NCBI GenBank assembly: GCA_017355425.1
Contig: CP070233.1
Coordinates: 2,211,501-2,275,500, forward strand
DNA from: Dolichospermum sp. DET69
GTDB lineage: Bacteria; Cyanobacteriota; Cyanobacteriia; Cyanobacteriales; Nostocaceae
Direction: 5' to 3'
Length of the DNA: 64,000 nt
Numbering within the stretch: the stretch's first letter is position 1; every line of letters begins with the position of its first letter. Below are positions 9,532 through 18,836 of the stretch, piece by piece. A program made the translations under genes and the position numbers. The notes under the pieces were generated by a model. The model was not told the DNA's origin. It saw nothing but the letters and a program-made list of their open reading frames with translations, and ran no database searches.

Positions 9532-10298
9532 ACCGGATTCCCTATAATTTTGTAATTGACGATGGGTTTTAATATTTATTCTCTAGTCATTTAATTTTTA
9601 ATGTTGCATTTCTAGGTTGTATCGCTTGTTTTGTATCAATTAATTTATCTTGTTTAATAGAAGTTGGCATCATGAAAAACCTCACAATATTATCAAAATA
9701 ATCTCTGCTATTTACTGTATATATGTAGATTCAGAGGTTAAATGAATAGATCAGGAAACCTCTGATAGTGATATTATTTTGATGCTAAGGAACGCAAATT
9801 TAATAACCTGCAATTCTGACTTAACCTGAAATGGTGCGTTAGAGGATGTTTTAAAAGTTTTCAAGGTATAAATTAACCCCTCTTGTAAACCTCTCCCCGA
9901 AGCGGAGAGAGGCTTTGAAACCCCCCTTCCCTCGTAGGGAAGGGGGGCAGGGGGGTTAGGTTTTTGGAGATTATTGGTTTTATTTAATACTTTATGGCTA
10001 ACGCCACGCTATGCCTTCGGCACACTTCGTGAACGCTATCAAACACCCTCTTACGCTGTCGCTAACACACCCTACTTTTGCACTTTATTTAATTAATATT
10101 CCTAAGAGAATGTTTGAAAAGTTTATGGCTAACGCCACGTTACGCTATCGGCGAATATAATATGGCTTTGCCTCCCGCCAGGGATACGCGACTACACAAA
10201 CGAAGTCCACCTATTCAGGGATACGTGGACTAACAAAAAACCAAGCTTTTTAACCCACGAAGTGTGGGTTTTATCTGTGTAGCCTTCCAGTCGCCAGG
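9532..10298. other. Intergenic region with repeats and a long stem-loop
   Basis: No gene is supported in these 767 bp. From about 9840 to 10,290 the sequence is a patchwork of dispersed repeats: a CCCCCCTTCCCT hairpin near 9925, two copies of TATGGCTAACGCCACG (about 9994 and 10,124) and a CCCACGAAGTGTGGG palindrome near 10,255. The 9692-9783 stem-loop is listed separately. The promoter of the GT4/Wzc pair should lie in the first 150 bases. Confidence 0.6.
9692..9783. promoter_or_regulatory. Nested inverted repeat upstream of the GT4 gene
   Basis: ATCAAAATAAT (9692-9702) pairs with ATTATTTTGAT (9773-9783), and inside it TCAGAGGTT (9731-9739) pairs with AACCTCTGA (9757-9765). It lies 160-250 bp ahead of the GT4 start. 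Function unknown: an operator, an RNA structure or a repeat remnant are all possible. Confidence 0.4.
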
Positions 10299-11612
10299 CT
10301 ATTTGGCGATCGCTAAAGTTTTCGCAGGAGCAAAATAAACGGCTTGTTCAGCCCGTAATTGATCGCAAAGTCTGCCTTCAGGTAGTTCTACATCATCGTA
10401 AGTGAGGACATGATCTTTAGGAATATCGCGTTTCAAGCGGCATCCTTCAGCTATACCCATTGGGAGTAAGTTTTCTTGTTGCACAATGGGAGAATTTTCA
10501 CATTGTCCATAGGTCATGTAATAACCAATACCGTCCAGGGTTTCTCCGGCTTGCAGGTCAATCTTGGCGGTGGTGACGACATCAACAACGGGACCAGCGA
10601 TTGGTGCAAGCACAGCATCATGGAAGAGGACAGCACGGGCTACTGACAGGGGAACTTCAAAATGGCAGAGGTGATAGGGGGTGTAAAAACTGTAAAGGGG
10701 TCCTTCACCTAATTTATAAAGGTTGAGATAATGGCGTTGTTTGGGGTCTTCGTGGGTAGCAAATACGAATACTCCGGGACCTGGTTTCGTCCCAACTACG
10801 TAATCAACGATACCGCCTAATTCTTGCAGTTGGTCAATATCATACATTTTGGTCATTTCATCCACATGACCTGTATAGTCATATCCCAACATCCCCCGCT
10901 TGGCTACTTTCATGCCTGTGCCATTGGCTACTATGGCTTGCTCAAAGGAAATTTTCGTACCATCGGCAAAGCTTGTTACCATTGCTGGATTTTGACCCCA
11001 ACGTTGAGCAAATCCGGCTTGGGTGGTGGGGTTACGGTAGGGGTCTTGTAAACCTTTAATGTTGCCGCACAAGAGGGGTTTTAAACCGATGCTTTTAACA
11101 AAGCGGTAGAGGTTCATTTCTACTCCTGGTTGGTCGCCATCACAGGCACTGAGAATCACGCCAGCGCGGTCTGCGTGGACTTTGAGGATGGGGCCAATTG
11201 TGCCATCGAGTTCGGCATTCATTAAAATGATATGCTTGTAGTGAGCGATCGCACACATAACTAAATGAGCAGCGTATTCAATAGTTCCTGTGACTTCAAT
11301 GATTGCATCTATACCATCTGCTTCACATAAGAGCATTGCATCTTCAGTGATGGCATATTTATTTTCAGCGATCGCATCTTCTAAAGCAGCTAAATTATCA
11401 ACAATCTTGATATCTTCAACGCCTGCTTCTAAATAAGCTCGTTTAGCTGAATCAATGTGACGATTAGAAATAGCCACCAACTCCATTCCTGGCACAGAAT
11501 TGATAATTTGATTGGCAATGCCTCGACCCATAAAACCAGCCCCAATCATGGCTACTTTCACTGGTTTACCCAATGCAGCACGGGCTTGTAAAGCTTTATC
11601 AACAATAATCAT
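10299..11612 (-). CDS. NAD(P)-dependent oxidoreductase with C-terminal SAF domain
   Basis: ATG at 11612 is chosen because AGGAG sits eight bases upstream and it lies two bases after the stop of the RfbC-like gene; upstream codons would overlap that gene. The 437-aa product starts MIIVDKALQARAALGKPVKV, then has the Rossmann motif AMIGAGFMGRGI, the homoserine-dehydrogenase-like middle with IIEVTGTIEYAAH, and an SAF-type C-terminus (CRLKRDIPKDHVLTYDDVELP) as in sialic-acid-synthase/antifreeze-like domains. Such proteins occur in polysaccharide gene sets and probably oxidise or reduce a sugar intermediate. The reaction is not known. It corresponds by order to the oxidoreductase of the Anabaena HEP island (alr2831 as I recall). 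Confidence 0.8.
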   Translation of the reverse strand: MIIVDKALQARAALGKPVKVAMIGAGFMGRGIANQIINSVPGMELVAISNRHIDSAKRAYLEAGVEDIKIVDNLAALEDAIAENKYAITEDAMLLCEADGIDAIIEVTGTIEYAAHLVMCAIAHYKHIILMNAELDGTIGPILKVHADRAGVILSACDGDQPGVEMNLYRFVKSIGLKPLLCGNIKGLQDPYRNPTTQAGFAQRWGQNPAMVTSFADGTKISFEQAIVANGTGMKVAKRGMLGYDYTGHVDEMTKMYDIDQLQELGGIVDYVVGTKPGPGVFVFATHEDPKQRHYLNLYKLGEGPLYSFYTPYHLCHFEVPLSVARAVLFHDAVLAPIAGPVVDVVTTAKIDLQAGETLDGIGYYMTYGQCENSPIVQQENLLPMGIAEGCRLKRDIPKDHVLTYDDVELPEGRLCDQLRAEQAVYFAPAKTLAIAK

Positions 11613-11614
11613 GA

Positions 11615-12160
11615 TTAAACTCCTATTAAAATAGATTCTAGTAAAGGCCAATTGCGATCTTTATCAGACATTTCTGTTGCACTTAATGGCCAAGAAATTC
11701 CTAAAAGTGGATCATCATAACGCAAACCACGCTCATAACCAGGAGTGTAAAATTCACCCACTTGATAGACAACTTCTGCGCCATCTGTTAATGCTTGATA
11801 ACCATGAGCAAACATTTCTGGTACATAAAGAGCGCGGCGATTTTCTGCACTCAGTTCTATACCAATATGCGCTAGATAAGTGGGAGATTCAGGACGCATA
11901 TCAATAATTACGTCATAAATAGCTCCTTGAGTGCAGCGAATTAATTTTGTTTCGGCTGCGGGGAGAGTTTGATAGTGCATTCCTCGCAATGTGCCTTTTT
12001 TATGATTGAAAGAAAGGTTACATTGGGCAACTGTTGGTTTTAAACCATGAGCGACAAATTCATCAGCACAGAAAGTCCGAGCAAAAAAACCACGAGAATC
12101 AGGCTTTTCTTCTAAGTCAATAATGAAAGAACCAGCGAGTTTAGTAGAGGTGAAAATCAT
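11615..12160 (-). CDS. rfbC: dTDP-4-dehydrorhamnose 3,5-epimerase-like protein
   Basis: The 181-aa cupin has the RfbC/RmlC signature regions: DSRGFFARTFCADEF, QCNLSFNHKKGTLRGMHYQ with the catalytic-type His in GMHYQ, CTQGAIYDVIIDMRPES, and YVPEMFAHGYQALTDGAEVVYQV with the FAHGYQ motif. Length is that of the family. It would epimerise a 4-keto-6-deoxy nucleotide sugar; because the nearby nucleotidyltransferase is CTP-type, the substrate could be a CDP- or dTDP-sugar. The stop is two bases from the next start, so the two genes are translationally linked. No RmlA, RmlB or RmlD is in the window, so the full pathway cannot be assigned. Confidence 0.87.
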   Translation of the reverse strand: MIFTSTKLAGSFIIDLEEKPDSRGFFARTFCADEFVAHGLKPTVAQCNLSFNHKKGTLRGMHYQTLPAAETKLIRCTQGAIYDVIIDMRPESPTYLAHIGIELSAENRRALYVPEMFAHGYQALTDGAEVVYQVGEFYTPGYERGLRYDDPLLGISWPLSATEMSDKDRNWPLLESILIGV

Positions 12161-12225
12161 AAATTTACCAAAAGTTTTTATGCAAAATTAGAGAGGTTTT
12201 TAATTTGAGGTTTATACCTTTAATC

Positions 12226-13071
12226 CTATAGCGCAGCGTGGTGTAAGCTATGTTGAGGACTTATTTTGGGAAAGGTATCATCATGATATTGTGTACAAAG
12301 TTCAGGGCGTTTAGGAGCATTAGCTGTGTATGTAAAAAATAGTGTTGAACGCTCTTCGGTTCTGATAGTACCGTGATGTAAAATATTTCTTACATCTGCA
12401 AAAATCACAGTTCCAGCTTGACCAGGACATGATTTCCAAGCGGATTTAGGAATTATTTTCCTCATTTTTTCGTCATTAATTCCTAGAAAATTAGTCCGCC
12501 ATAGTTGATAATCAACTTGATAATTTTTAACTTTTTCTAGAGCATTAGCTGGTAGTGATATATATTCAAATGGTCCATGTTTGTCCGTGACATCATTTAA
12601 ATACATAATCACTTTAATCATCCGTCTATCTTCAGAATCTTTATGCCATAGTAAAGTTTCTAATTGTTTTTCATTCGGAAAGTCTTTCCGCACATGAACA
12701 CCATGAAAGGCGATAGGTAAACCTATATAATTTTCAATGATGTTTTGTAGTCGGGTTTCGATTCCCCAATTGAAAAATTCTGGTAAATCTGTAACTGTAT
12801 AGATTTGTGGTAACTTATATCCTGCATGAATATCTCTGGGATTTACCATAGTATCTACACAACTATTAGCAGTAGCTAACATTTTCGCAGTAGATGATAA
12901 ACCTAACTCTTGTAAAGATGTAACGTAAACACCTGTTTTTTTGAGAGTATCAACAATTAATTTATCTTCTGAAGTAAGAACAGGTAATTTTTTTTTGTGT
13001 TTTCCAAGTGATCCTCGATAACTTAACTCAGAATTTAAAGTTGATATTTTGTCTTTAATTTTGTTAAGCAT
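12226..13071 (-). CDS. Phytanoyl-CoA-dioxygenase-like Fe(II)/2OG oxygenase, copy 1
   Basis: The 281-aa protein carries the facial-triad signature of non-haem iron oxygenases: LLWHKDSEDRRMIKVIMYL supplies the HxD pair and ILHHGTIRTEERSTLFFTY supplies the distal His and the 2OG-binding Arg. PEIN-style segments HGPFEYI and GTVIFADVRN fit the double-stranded beta-helix of PhyH-like enzymes. It would hydroxylate a small molecule, possibly a sugar precursor or lipid of the envelope pathway; the substrate is unknown. It is a tandem paralogue of the next gene upstream (13,098-13,916), with the same N-terminal layout (MLNKIKDKIS against MLNRVREKIS), 26 bp apart. Confidence 0.78.
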   Translation of the reverse strand: MLNKIKDKISTLNSELSYRGSLGKHKKKLPVLTSEDKLIVDTLKKTGVYVTSLQELGLSSTAKMLATANSCVDTMVNPRDIHAGYKLPQIYTVTDLPEFFNWGIETRLQNIIENYIGLPIAFHGVHVRKDFPNEKQLETLLWHKDSEDRRMIKVIMYLNDVTDKHGPFEYISLPANALEKVKNYQVDYQLWRTNFLGINDEKMRKIIPKSAWKSCPGQAGTVIFADVRNILHHGTIRTEERSTLFFTYTANAPKRPELCTQYHDDTFPKISPQHSLHHAAL

Positions 13072-13097
13072 GACAGGAATTTCCTTCCTAGTTGAAC

Positions 13098-13916
13098 TTA
13101 ATTAACTTGTTTGGATAACTCCGGTTTGGGAAAAGTATCATCCCAATATTGAGTACAAAGTCCTGGTCGTTTTGGAGGGTTAGCCGTGTAGACAAAAAAT
13201 AGTGTAGATCGTTCTTCTGTGCGGGCAGTTCCATGATGTAAAAGTCGGTTTGTATCGGCTAAAATTACTGTACCTGCTGCACCTGTACAAGATTTCCAAG
13301 CTGATTTGGGGACAATTTTATTTAATGTCTCATCATTAATTCCTTTATTGTGAATTTTGTAGTAAAGACGATAAAAATTCAGTCCCGAAGTAAAAGATGA
13401 TGGTACATATTCAAAAGGTCCTTGTTGTTCGTCCACATCATTTAAGTAAATGATGATTTTTACAATGCGGCGATCTTCTGAATCCCTATGCCATAGCATT
13501 GTACTAAATTGACTTTGATTAATAAAGTCTTTGCGAATTTGGACACCGTGATAAGCAACAGGAAGACCAATATAATTTTCTAGAATATTTAGGAGTCTTT
13601 TTTCATTTCCCCATTTGAAAAAGTTAGGTAAATCTGTAACTGTGAAAATTTCTGGAGGATTTTGATCAGAAGATTTATAGTTAGACTTACCCATACTTGG
13701 TAAGAAAGTGTTTGCAGCATCCAGCAATTCTGAAGTTGAAGGTAATCCTAAATCTGCGAGTGTCGTTATACAAATACCTTCTTTCTTAAGAGATTCAGCA
13801 ATTAAGCGATCGCCTCCTGTTAGTATAGGTAAATGATGATAATGTTGCCGAAGTTTAGCTCTATAAACCAACTCATCTTTTAAGACAGAAATTTTTTCCC
13901 TAACCCGATTAAGCAC
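13098..13916 (-). CDS. Phytanoyl-CoA-dioxygenase-like Fe(II)/2OG oxygenase, copy 2
   Basis: The 272-aa paralogue of the gene downstream keeps all predicted metal and cosubstrate positions: MLWHRDSEDRRIVKIIIYL (HxD) and LLHHGTARTEERSTLFFVY (His and Arg). Other matched blocks are FFKWGNEKRLLNILENYIGLP and TQYWDDTFPK at the C-terminus. Both copies look functional, so a duplication followed by divergence is more likely than decay. It lies between the two GT2 genes and its paralogue on the same strand with short gaps, so it belongs to the same transcription unit. The substrate cannot be inferred. Confidence 0.78.
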   Translation of the reverse strand: MLNRVREKISVLKDELVYRAKLRQHYHHLPILTGGDRLIAESLKKEGICITTLADLGLPSTSELLDAANTFLPSMGKSNYKSSDQNPPEIFTVTDLPNFFKWGNEKRLLNILENYIGLPVAYHGVQIRKDFINQSQFSTMLWHRDSEDRRIVKIIIYLNDVDEQQGPFEYVPSSFTSGLNFYRLYYKIHNKGINDETLNKIVPKSAWKSCTGAAGTVILADTNRLLHHGTARTEERSTLFFVYTANPPKRPGLCTQYWDDTFPKPELSKQVN

Positions 13917-13967
13917 AGCACAATTTCCTTAATAATTAGATATTGTGATGCAACCCTAACGACCAAT

Positions 13968-14975
13968 CTATGACTCATGTTGTCTCATCTCTTGAGGAGG
14001 AAATTCTTGTAATTCTGCTACTTTAAATTCTCTCATTGGGATGAATTCTAATGCTGCTACAGTAACTAAACCTAAAAAAGGAACTACTGTTTTTATAGCT
14101 GATATAGGCCATCTTCTCATCGCCCCTAAAAAGACTTTTAAGTTTACTTCGTGGTAGTTTTGTAAAAGCATCCGAGAACAATATGCTTTAGAATATCCCA
14201 CTTCCCCAAGTTTTAAAATCACTTCAGGTATGTGTTGGTACTGCATTAACAGTGCAGATTTTGGCTCTTTTTGCCAATAACTAACACCCACAATACATTC
14301 TAAATAGACATCTTTAGTCACAATTACTTTGCCATTAGCCGCACAATACCCGGCTAAATATGCTAAAGATATCCAATTATTACTAGCAGTTGGCCAAATT
14401 TGCAGAGCGCGTTTAACTAAATCAGTCCGGTATACTGTAGCAGTCAGAAAAATTACTGCTCCTACACTTTTACTAAAACAATGTTCAAATATTGCTTTAC
14501 CGTCACTTTCACCATCTTCACTATCCGCATCAAACCAGCGATTACCAACTATTTTTGGTGGATGTACTGCTTCACCCGTAATTTGATTTCGTCCAGAAAA
14601 ATTCAGAAACAATAATGATAAATCATCAATATTTTTAATTTTCTCCATCACATAGGCAACTGCTTTTTCCTGAATTGGATCATCATCACCAATTGTCCAA
14701 ACATATTTTGTGGTGACAGCACTTAGGCAATAAATAATGTTTCGCATTACGCCTATGTTTTCAGGATTTTTATTTGATTTAAATGTGATATTGTGGAGAA
14801 TATTTTGCCATTTACTAATGATAGATTGAGTATGATCAGTAGAACAGTTATCAGAAACTAAAATCTCACACTCCGATTCAAATCCTCTAATGGCTTGAGA
14901 CAACCAAGTTAATTGTTTATCTAGTAAATTGGCTCGATTGTAAGTAGGAATAGCAATAGTTAATAGTTTGTTCAT
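13968..14975 (-). CDS. GT2-family glycosyltransferase, copy 1
   Basis: The 335-aa protein opens LLTIAIPTYNRANLLDKQL, the standard GT2 N-terminus. It continues with CEILVSDNCSTDHT (first acidic site) and KYVWTIGDDDPIQEKAV, where DDD is the metal-binding DxD-type motif. The C-terminal part (about residue 220 on) lacks clear membrane spans apart from a weak hydrophobic stretch near 300 (VVPFLGLVTVAALEFI). It would transfer a sugar from an NDP donor. It is a close tandem paralogue of the 15,076-16,032 gene. The two probably add successive or alternative residues of the HEP repeat unit. Confidence 0.85.
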   Translation of the reverse strand: MNKLLTIAIPTYNRANLLDKQLTWLSQAIRGFESECEILVSDNCSTDHTQSIISKWQNILHNITFKSNKNPENIGVMRNIIYCLSAVTTKYVWTIGDDDPIQEKAVAYVMEKIKNIDDLSLLFLNFSGRNQITGEAVHPPKIVGNRWFDADSEDGESDGKAIFEHCFSKSVGAVIFLTATVYRTDLVKRALQIWPTASNNWISLAYLAGYCAANGKVIVTKDVYLECIVGVSYWQKEPKSALLMQYQHIPEVILKLGEVGYSKAYCSRMLLQNYHEVNLKVFLGAMRRWPISAIKTVVPFLGLVTVAALEFIPMREFKVAELQEFPPQEMRQHES

Positions 14976-15075
14976 GGTTTTTTACGCAAACAATATTGGT
15001 AGTTATTCTTGAGATGGTTAATACAAGTGGATTTTATATGTTATTTAATTACATGACTTACACCCCGCTGTACTA

Positions 15076-16032
15076 TCAGATATCTATTTCTGATTTTTTA
15101 GCATTAAAATTCAGTTGATAGATGAATTTTCCTAATAATTTCAAGTAGGAAATGATAATATTTGTGGCTAAGATAGGCCATCTTCTAAAAGCGCCCAATA
15201 ATATTTTCCAATCACTAAGTTTGAAAATATTTTCTAGAATCATCCGTTGACAAAATTTAGCAGAATATCCTAAATTTAATAATTTCAGATAAATCTCTGG
15301 TATATAAACATATCGCATCATTAATGACCACCGGGGATTTTCTTCTAAGGAACTAGCGTGCATTGTGCATTCCAAATAATTATCTTGGGTGACAATAACA
15401 TTGCCATAAGCCGCACAAAATCCAGTCCAATATGCTTGGGATGCCAAATTTTTAGAAGAAGTAGTCCACTGTTGTAAAGCTTGCTGGACGAGTTCGGTTT
15501 TATAAATGGTAGCCGTCATGAATAGTACCCCACCAAAACTGTTCTGTAAATACTGTTCAAATACAGGTTTACTATTAGTAATGATTTCATCACTATCACT
15601 AGCAAACCAGTGTTTTACCAAAATTTTATTTGTGTGATGATCACGTCCACAACAGTTGAGAAACATTAAGTTTAAACTGGGATTTTTTTTAATTGTATTG
15701 ACGACATGAGCCAGGGTTCTTTCCTGAATTGGATCGTCATCACCTACAGTCCAAACATATTTACTACTAGCAGTTTGAAGACAAAAACCAATATTTGGCA
15801 TTAACCCTATATTTTCACGATTCCTATTTGCTATAAATACAGTATTACTAAAAACAGATTGCCACTTTTTTACTACTCCTGGTGTATTATCTGTGGAGCA
15901 ATTATCAGAAATAACAATTTCACATTCCGATTCAAAACCTTTGATTGCTATTGCTAACCAAGCCAGTTGTTTATCTAACAATGCAGCCCGATTGTATGTA
16001 GGAATAGCAATAGTAAGTAATTTCTTCATCAT
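15076..16032 (-). CDS. GT2-family glycosyltransferase, copy 2
   Basis: The 318-aa protein begins MMKKLLTIAIPTYNRAALL and shares the same motifs as its neighbour: CEIVISDNCSTDNT and KYVWTVGDDDPIQERTL. The second ATG (16,029) is an equally good start. Similar spacing of aromatic blocks (YWTGFCAAYGNVIVTQDNYLECT against YLAGYCAANGKVIVTKDVYLECI) shows that the two genes arose by duplication. The 100 bp between them holds no promoter that I can name. Donor sugar unknown. Confidence 0.85.
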   Translation of the reverse strand: MMKKLLTIAIPTYNRAALLDKQLAWLAIAIKGFESECEIVISDNCSTDNTPGVVKKWQSVFSNTVFIANRNRENIGLMPNIGFCLQTASSKYVWTVGDDDPIQERTLAHVVNTIKKNPSLNLMFLNCCGRDHHTNKILVKHWFASDSDEIITNSKPVFEQYLQNSFGGVLFMTATIYKTELVQQALQQWTTSSKNLASQAYWTGFCAAYGNVIVTQDNYLECTMHASSLEENPRWSLMMRYVYIPEIYLKLLNLGYSAKFCQRMILENIFKLSDWKILLGAFRRWPILATNIIISYLKLLGKFIYQLNFNAKKSEIDI

Positions 16033-16147
16033 GGTATGGTACTCAATTCTAAATAATTAGAATTTCACTTAGTAAAAATATGAACTTTGTTTGATATTTT
16101 CAAGACTTCCAGATCAAAGATATAGTGTGATTACTTGATCTTTGATA

Positions 16148-16172
16148 TAGATGGTGGGCAATGCCCACCCTA
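16148..16172. repeat. GGTGGGCAATGCCCACC palindromic repeat
   Basis: The perfect palindrome GGTGGGCAATGCCCACC followed by CTAC recurs, in the same or a near-identical form, at about 55,891 and 57,750, each time at a gene border. It is a dispersed repeat, here just past the 3' end of the epimerase gene. Confidence 0.75.
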
Positions 16173-16241
16173 CATCTATTTCAAAAATCCCAGACAATAC
16201 CTATATTTGATTTTTGCAAATTGCCTGAGTTTCTTGTCAAT

Positions 16242-17270
16242 TTATTGTTGCTTCCAGAAAAAATCTTTATCAATTTGTTCTGTACGAATTAGATATTCTA
16301 ATTGTTTCAAGCGAGTGAATCCTCTAAACAAGAAAGTATCTTCATTCATGTCAATTTGCTTGAACACATTTAATAGTTGTTCTGCCCCCAGTTGAGCATT
16401 CCAATCACACTTAAATCCAGGAAGAATCGTGTTAATCTTTTCAAAAGATACTCGATAGCTACGATTATCTGCACCATTATTACCAAAGGATAATTGACAA
16501 CCTGGAAAAACATTGGCAACGATTTCTGCTATTTCTTTAACTCGATAGTTATTCGCCGTATCACCAACATTAAAGATTTGATTGTGAATAATATCTCTTG
16601 GTGCTTCTAAAGCACAAACAATGGCTTTGCAAATATCTAAGGCATGAACTAATGGCCGCCAAGGAGTACCATCACTGGTCATTTTAATTTCCTTGGTAGT
16701 CCAAGCTAACCCCGCCAAGTTATTTAAAACAATATCAAATCGCATTCTAGGGGAAGCACCAAAAGCAGTCGCATTCCGCATGAAAGTAGGTGAGAAATCA
16801 TCATCAGCTAATGGTTGAACATCTCTTTCTACTAATGTTTTACATTCAGCGTAAGCTGTTTGGGGATTAACTGGTGATTCTTCTGTAATATCACCTTCAC
16901 TAGCCACACCATAAACACTACAGGATGACATATAAACAAAGCGCCGGACACCCACAGTTTTTGCCAGATTAGCTAGACGAACTGAACCTAAATGATTAAT
17001 ATCATAGGTAATAGTAGGAGATAATTGTCCAGTCGGATCGTTGGATAATTCCGCCATGTGAACAATAGCTTCCACACCCTCTAAATCTTCAGGATTGATA
17101 TCACGAATATCTTTATTGAGGGTTTTAGCTGTTACGTTAGTTCCATTATATAGCCAACCAACCTTATAATAACCAGTGTCAACACCAATAACTTCATGTC
17201 CTTTTTGCATTAATAAAGAAGGCAATAAAGAACCAAGATAACCTTCTGTTCCAGTTACTAAAATTTTCAT
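16242..17270 (-). CDS. NAD-dependent sugar epimerase/dehydratase (extended SDR)
   Basis: The 342-aa protein starts MKILVTGTEGYLGSLLPSLL with the GxxGxxG cofactor loop. The catalytic segment is YMSSCSVYG with TAYAECKTLVE, giving the YxxxK-type pair slightly altered (YAECK), which still places Tyr and Lys four apart. The C-terminal substrate half includes FNVGDTANNYRVKEIAEIV. It should act on a nucleotide sugar, as epimerase, dehydratase or reductase. It lies between LhgO and the GT2 pair, the order of the alr2825-alr2827 block in the Anabaena HEP island. Which sugar is made cannot be told. Confidence 0.85.
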   Translation of the reverse strand: MKILVTGTEGYLGSLLPSLLMQKGHEVIGVDTGYYKVGWLYNGTNVTAKTLNKDIRDINPEDLEGVEAIVHMAELSNDPTGQLSPTITYDINHLGSVRLANLAKTVGVRRFVYMSSCSVYGVASEGDITEESPVNPQTAYAECKTLVERDVQPLADDDFSPTFMRNATAFGASPRMRFDIVLNNLAGLAWTTKEIKMTSDGTPWRPLVHALDICKAIVCALEAPRDIIHNQIFNVGDTANNYRVKEIAEIVANVFPGCQLSFGNNGADNRSYRVSFEKINTILPGFKCDWNAQLGAEQLLNVFKQIDMNEDTFLFRGFTRLKQLEYLIRTEQIDKDFFWKQQ

Positions 17271-17419
17271 GATGGTTAAAGTTTTTGATGTGTGAAATTA
17301 AGTTGCTTTTTGAAGAATCCGCAAATAAAATTCTCTTGTAGGGCGCGTCAGACTTAGAGAACTACACAAAAAAGATGAACTGCTTGTATGCAGCAGTGCT
17401 AGTCCCCTCCGGGATGCTC

Positions 17420-17545
17420 TCGCGTTCGCTATCCAATCTTGTGGGATGGGCATCTTGCCCGTCCTGGTATTATTAGGGGACTTTTCGTCCCGCACCACAA
17501 GAAATTTTGGGATATTTTTTTAATTGGAAGTCTCTTAGTTTTGTA
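17420..17545. repeat. Dispersed repeat between the epimerase and LhgO genes
   Basis: Read on the minus strand, the block starts GAGACTTCCAATTAAAAAAA and runs to the AGGACGGGCAAGATGCCCAT segment. It is the same family as the element inside the proC fragment at 47,279-47,390, but its far end is replaced by another short repeat containing CTCCGGGATGCTCTCGCG. It has no coding role; a 66-codon frame across it is not credible. Confidence 0.7.
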
Positions 17546-17583
17546 GTAATTATTAACAGATTCTTAGAATCTGACGCACCTTA

Positions 17584-18804
17584 CTAATATACTAAACTGT
17601 GCAAATGAGTTGGTTCTGGTATTTGCTGAACTATAGCTTTACCAATTTCCAAAGAAGAAGTTGCCGCAGGTGAAGGTGCATTACAAACATGAATAGAATT
17701 TTCACCTTCAACGATTAAAAAATCATCTACCAGAGAACCATTATTCATCAATGCTTGGGCGCGAACTCCTGCATGGGTAGGAATTACATCTTCCGCTTGG
17801 ACTTCGGGAATTAGTTTTTGCAAACTTTTGACAAAGGCTGCTTTACTAAAGGAACGAATAATTTCTTGAATCCCTTCGTCAGCGTGTTTTGCTGCTAGTT
17901 TCCAGAAACCGGGATAGGTAATCACTTCGGCAAAATCTCTGAAGTCAAAATCAGTTTTTTTGTACCCTTCACGTTTGAGACTGAGAACTGCATTTGGTCC
18001 TGCATGGACACTGTTATCAATCATGCGGGTGAAATGTACACCCAAGAAGGGGAAATCTGGGTTAGGAACTGGATAAATGAGAGTTTTGACCAAATAGCGT
18101 TTTTCGGGGGTTAGTTCGTAATATTCGCCCCGGAAGGGAACTATTTTGGCTTGAGGGTTAACCTTACCTAATTTTGCAATGCGATCGCTATGCAATCCGG
18201 CACAATTGATCACAAATCGAGTTTCAAAACTGCCTTTGTTAGTTTCTAATACCTGATTTTTTCCACTGCGGGAGATTTTGAAAACTTGGGTATTGAGACG
18301 TAAATCTCCCCCTTGCTTGCCAATTAATTCCGCGTATTTTAAACAAACTTTTTTGTAATTAACAATCCCTGTACTAAATACCTGAACTCCACCGACACAA
18401 CTAACATGAGGTTCAATTTCTTTAACTTCTTCGGGGCTAATTCTTTTAACAGGAATATCGTTTTCTAGCCCGCGGATGTAAAGATTTTGTAAGCGTGGTA
18501 ATTCTTGTTCATTAGTAGCAACAATGACCTTCCCACAAACTTCATGATCAATAGCATGGTTTTGGCAAAATTCTACCATTGACCGACTACCATCACGGCA
18601 AAATTTAGCCTTAAAACTTCCTGGTTTGTAGTAAAGACCAGAATGGATTACACCGCTATTATTACCAGTTTGATGAAATGCCCATTCACTCTCTTTTTCT
18701 AACACTAATATTTTGGCATTTGGATAGCGTTCGCCTAAAGCCATGGCGGTGGAAAGTCCCACTATTCCTCCACCAATAATCGCAAAATCATACAGTGAAT
18801 TCAT
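17584..18804 (-). CDS. lhgO: L-2-hydroxyglutarate oxidase-like FAD protein (LhgO/DAO family)
   Basis: The 406-aa flavoprotein opens YDFAIIGGGIVGLSTAMAL with the GxGxxG FAD loop. It has the family blocks HQTGNNSGVIHSGLYYKPGS near residue 45, FRGEYYELTP near 225 and FLGVHFTRMIDNSVHAGPNAVL near 255, all characteristic of LhgO (YgaF). The known reaction is oxidation of L-2-hydroxyglutarate to 2-oxoglutarate, giving electrons to the membrane quinone pool. Placement second in the HEP island, where Anabaena has an FAD oxidoreductase (alr2826 as I recall), suggests a hydroxy-acid or sugar-acid substrate connected with the glycan. A link with the two 2OG-using oxygenases nearby is tempting but unproven. 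Confidence 0.85.
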   Translation of the reverse strand: MNSLYDFAIIGGGIVGLSTAMALGERYPNAKILVLEKESEWAFHQTGNNSGVIHSGLYYKPGSFKAKFCRDGSRSMVEFCQNHAIDHEVCGKVIVATNEQELPRLQNLYIRGLENDIPVKRISPEEVKEIEPHVSCVGGVQVFSTGIVNYKKVCLKYAELIGKQGGDLRLNTQVFKISRSGKNQVLETNKGSFETRFVINCAGLHSDRIAKLGKVNPQAKIVPFRGEYYELTPEKRYLVKTLIYPVPNPDFPFLGVHFTRMIDNSVHAGPNAVLSLKREGYKKTDFDFRDFAEVITYPGFWKLAAKHADEGIQEIIRSFSKAAFVKSLQKLIPEVQAEDVIPTHAGVRAQALMNNGSLVDDFLIVEGENSIHVCNAPSPAATSSLEIGKAIVQQIPEPTHLHSLVY

Positions 18805-18836
18805 TTTTTAAATTTTAAATTTTGAATTTTGAATTT

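Noticed and set aside
17298-17498. 66-codon minus-strand frame between the epimerase and LhgO genes
   Set aside because: It lies within dispersed repeats also found elsewhere in the window.
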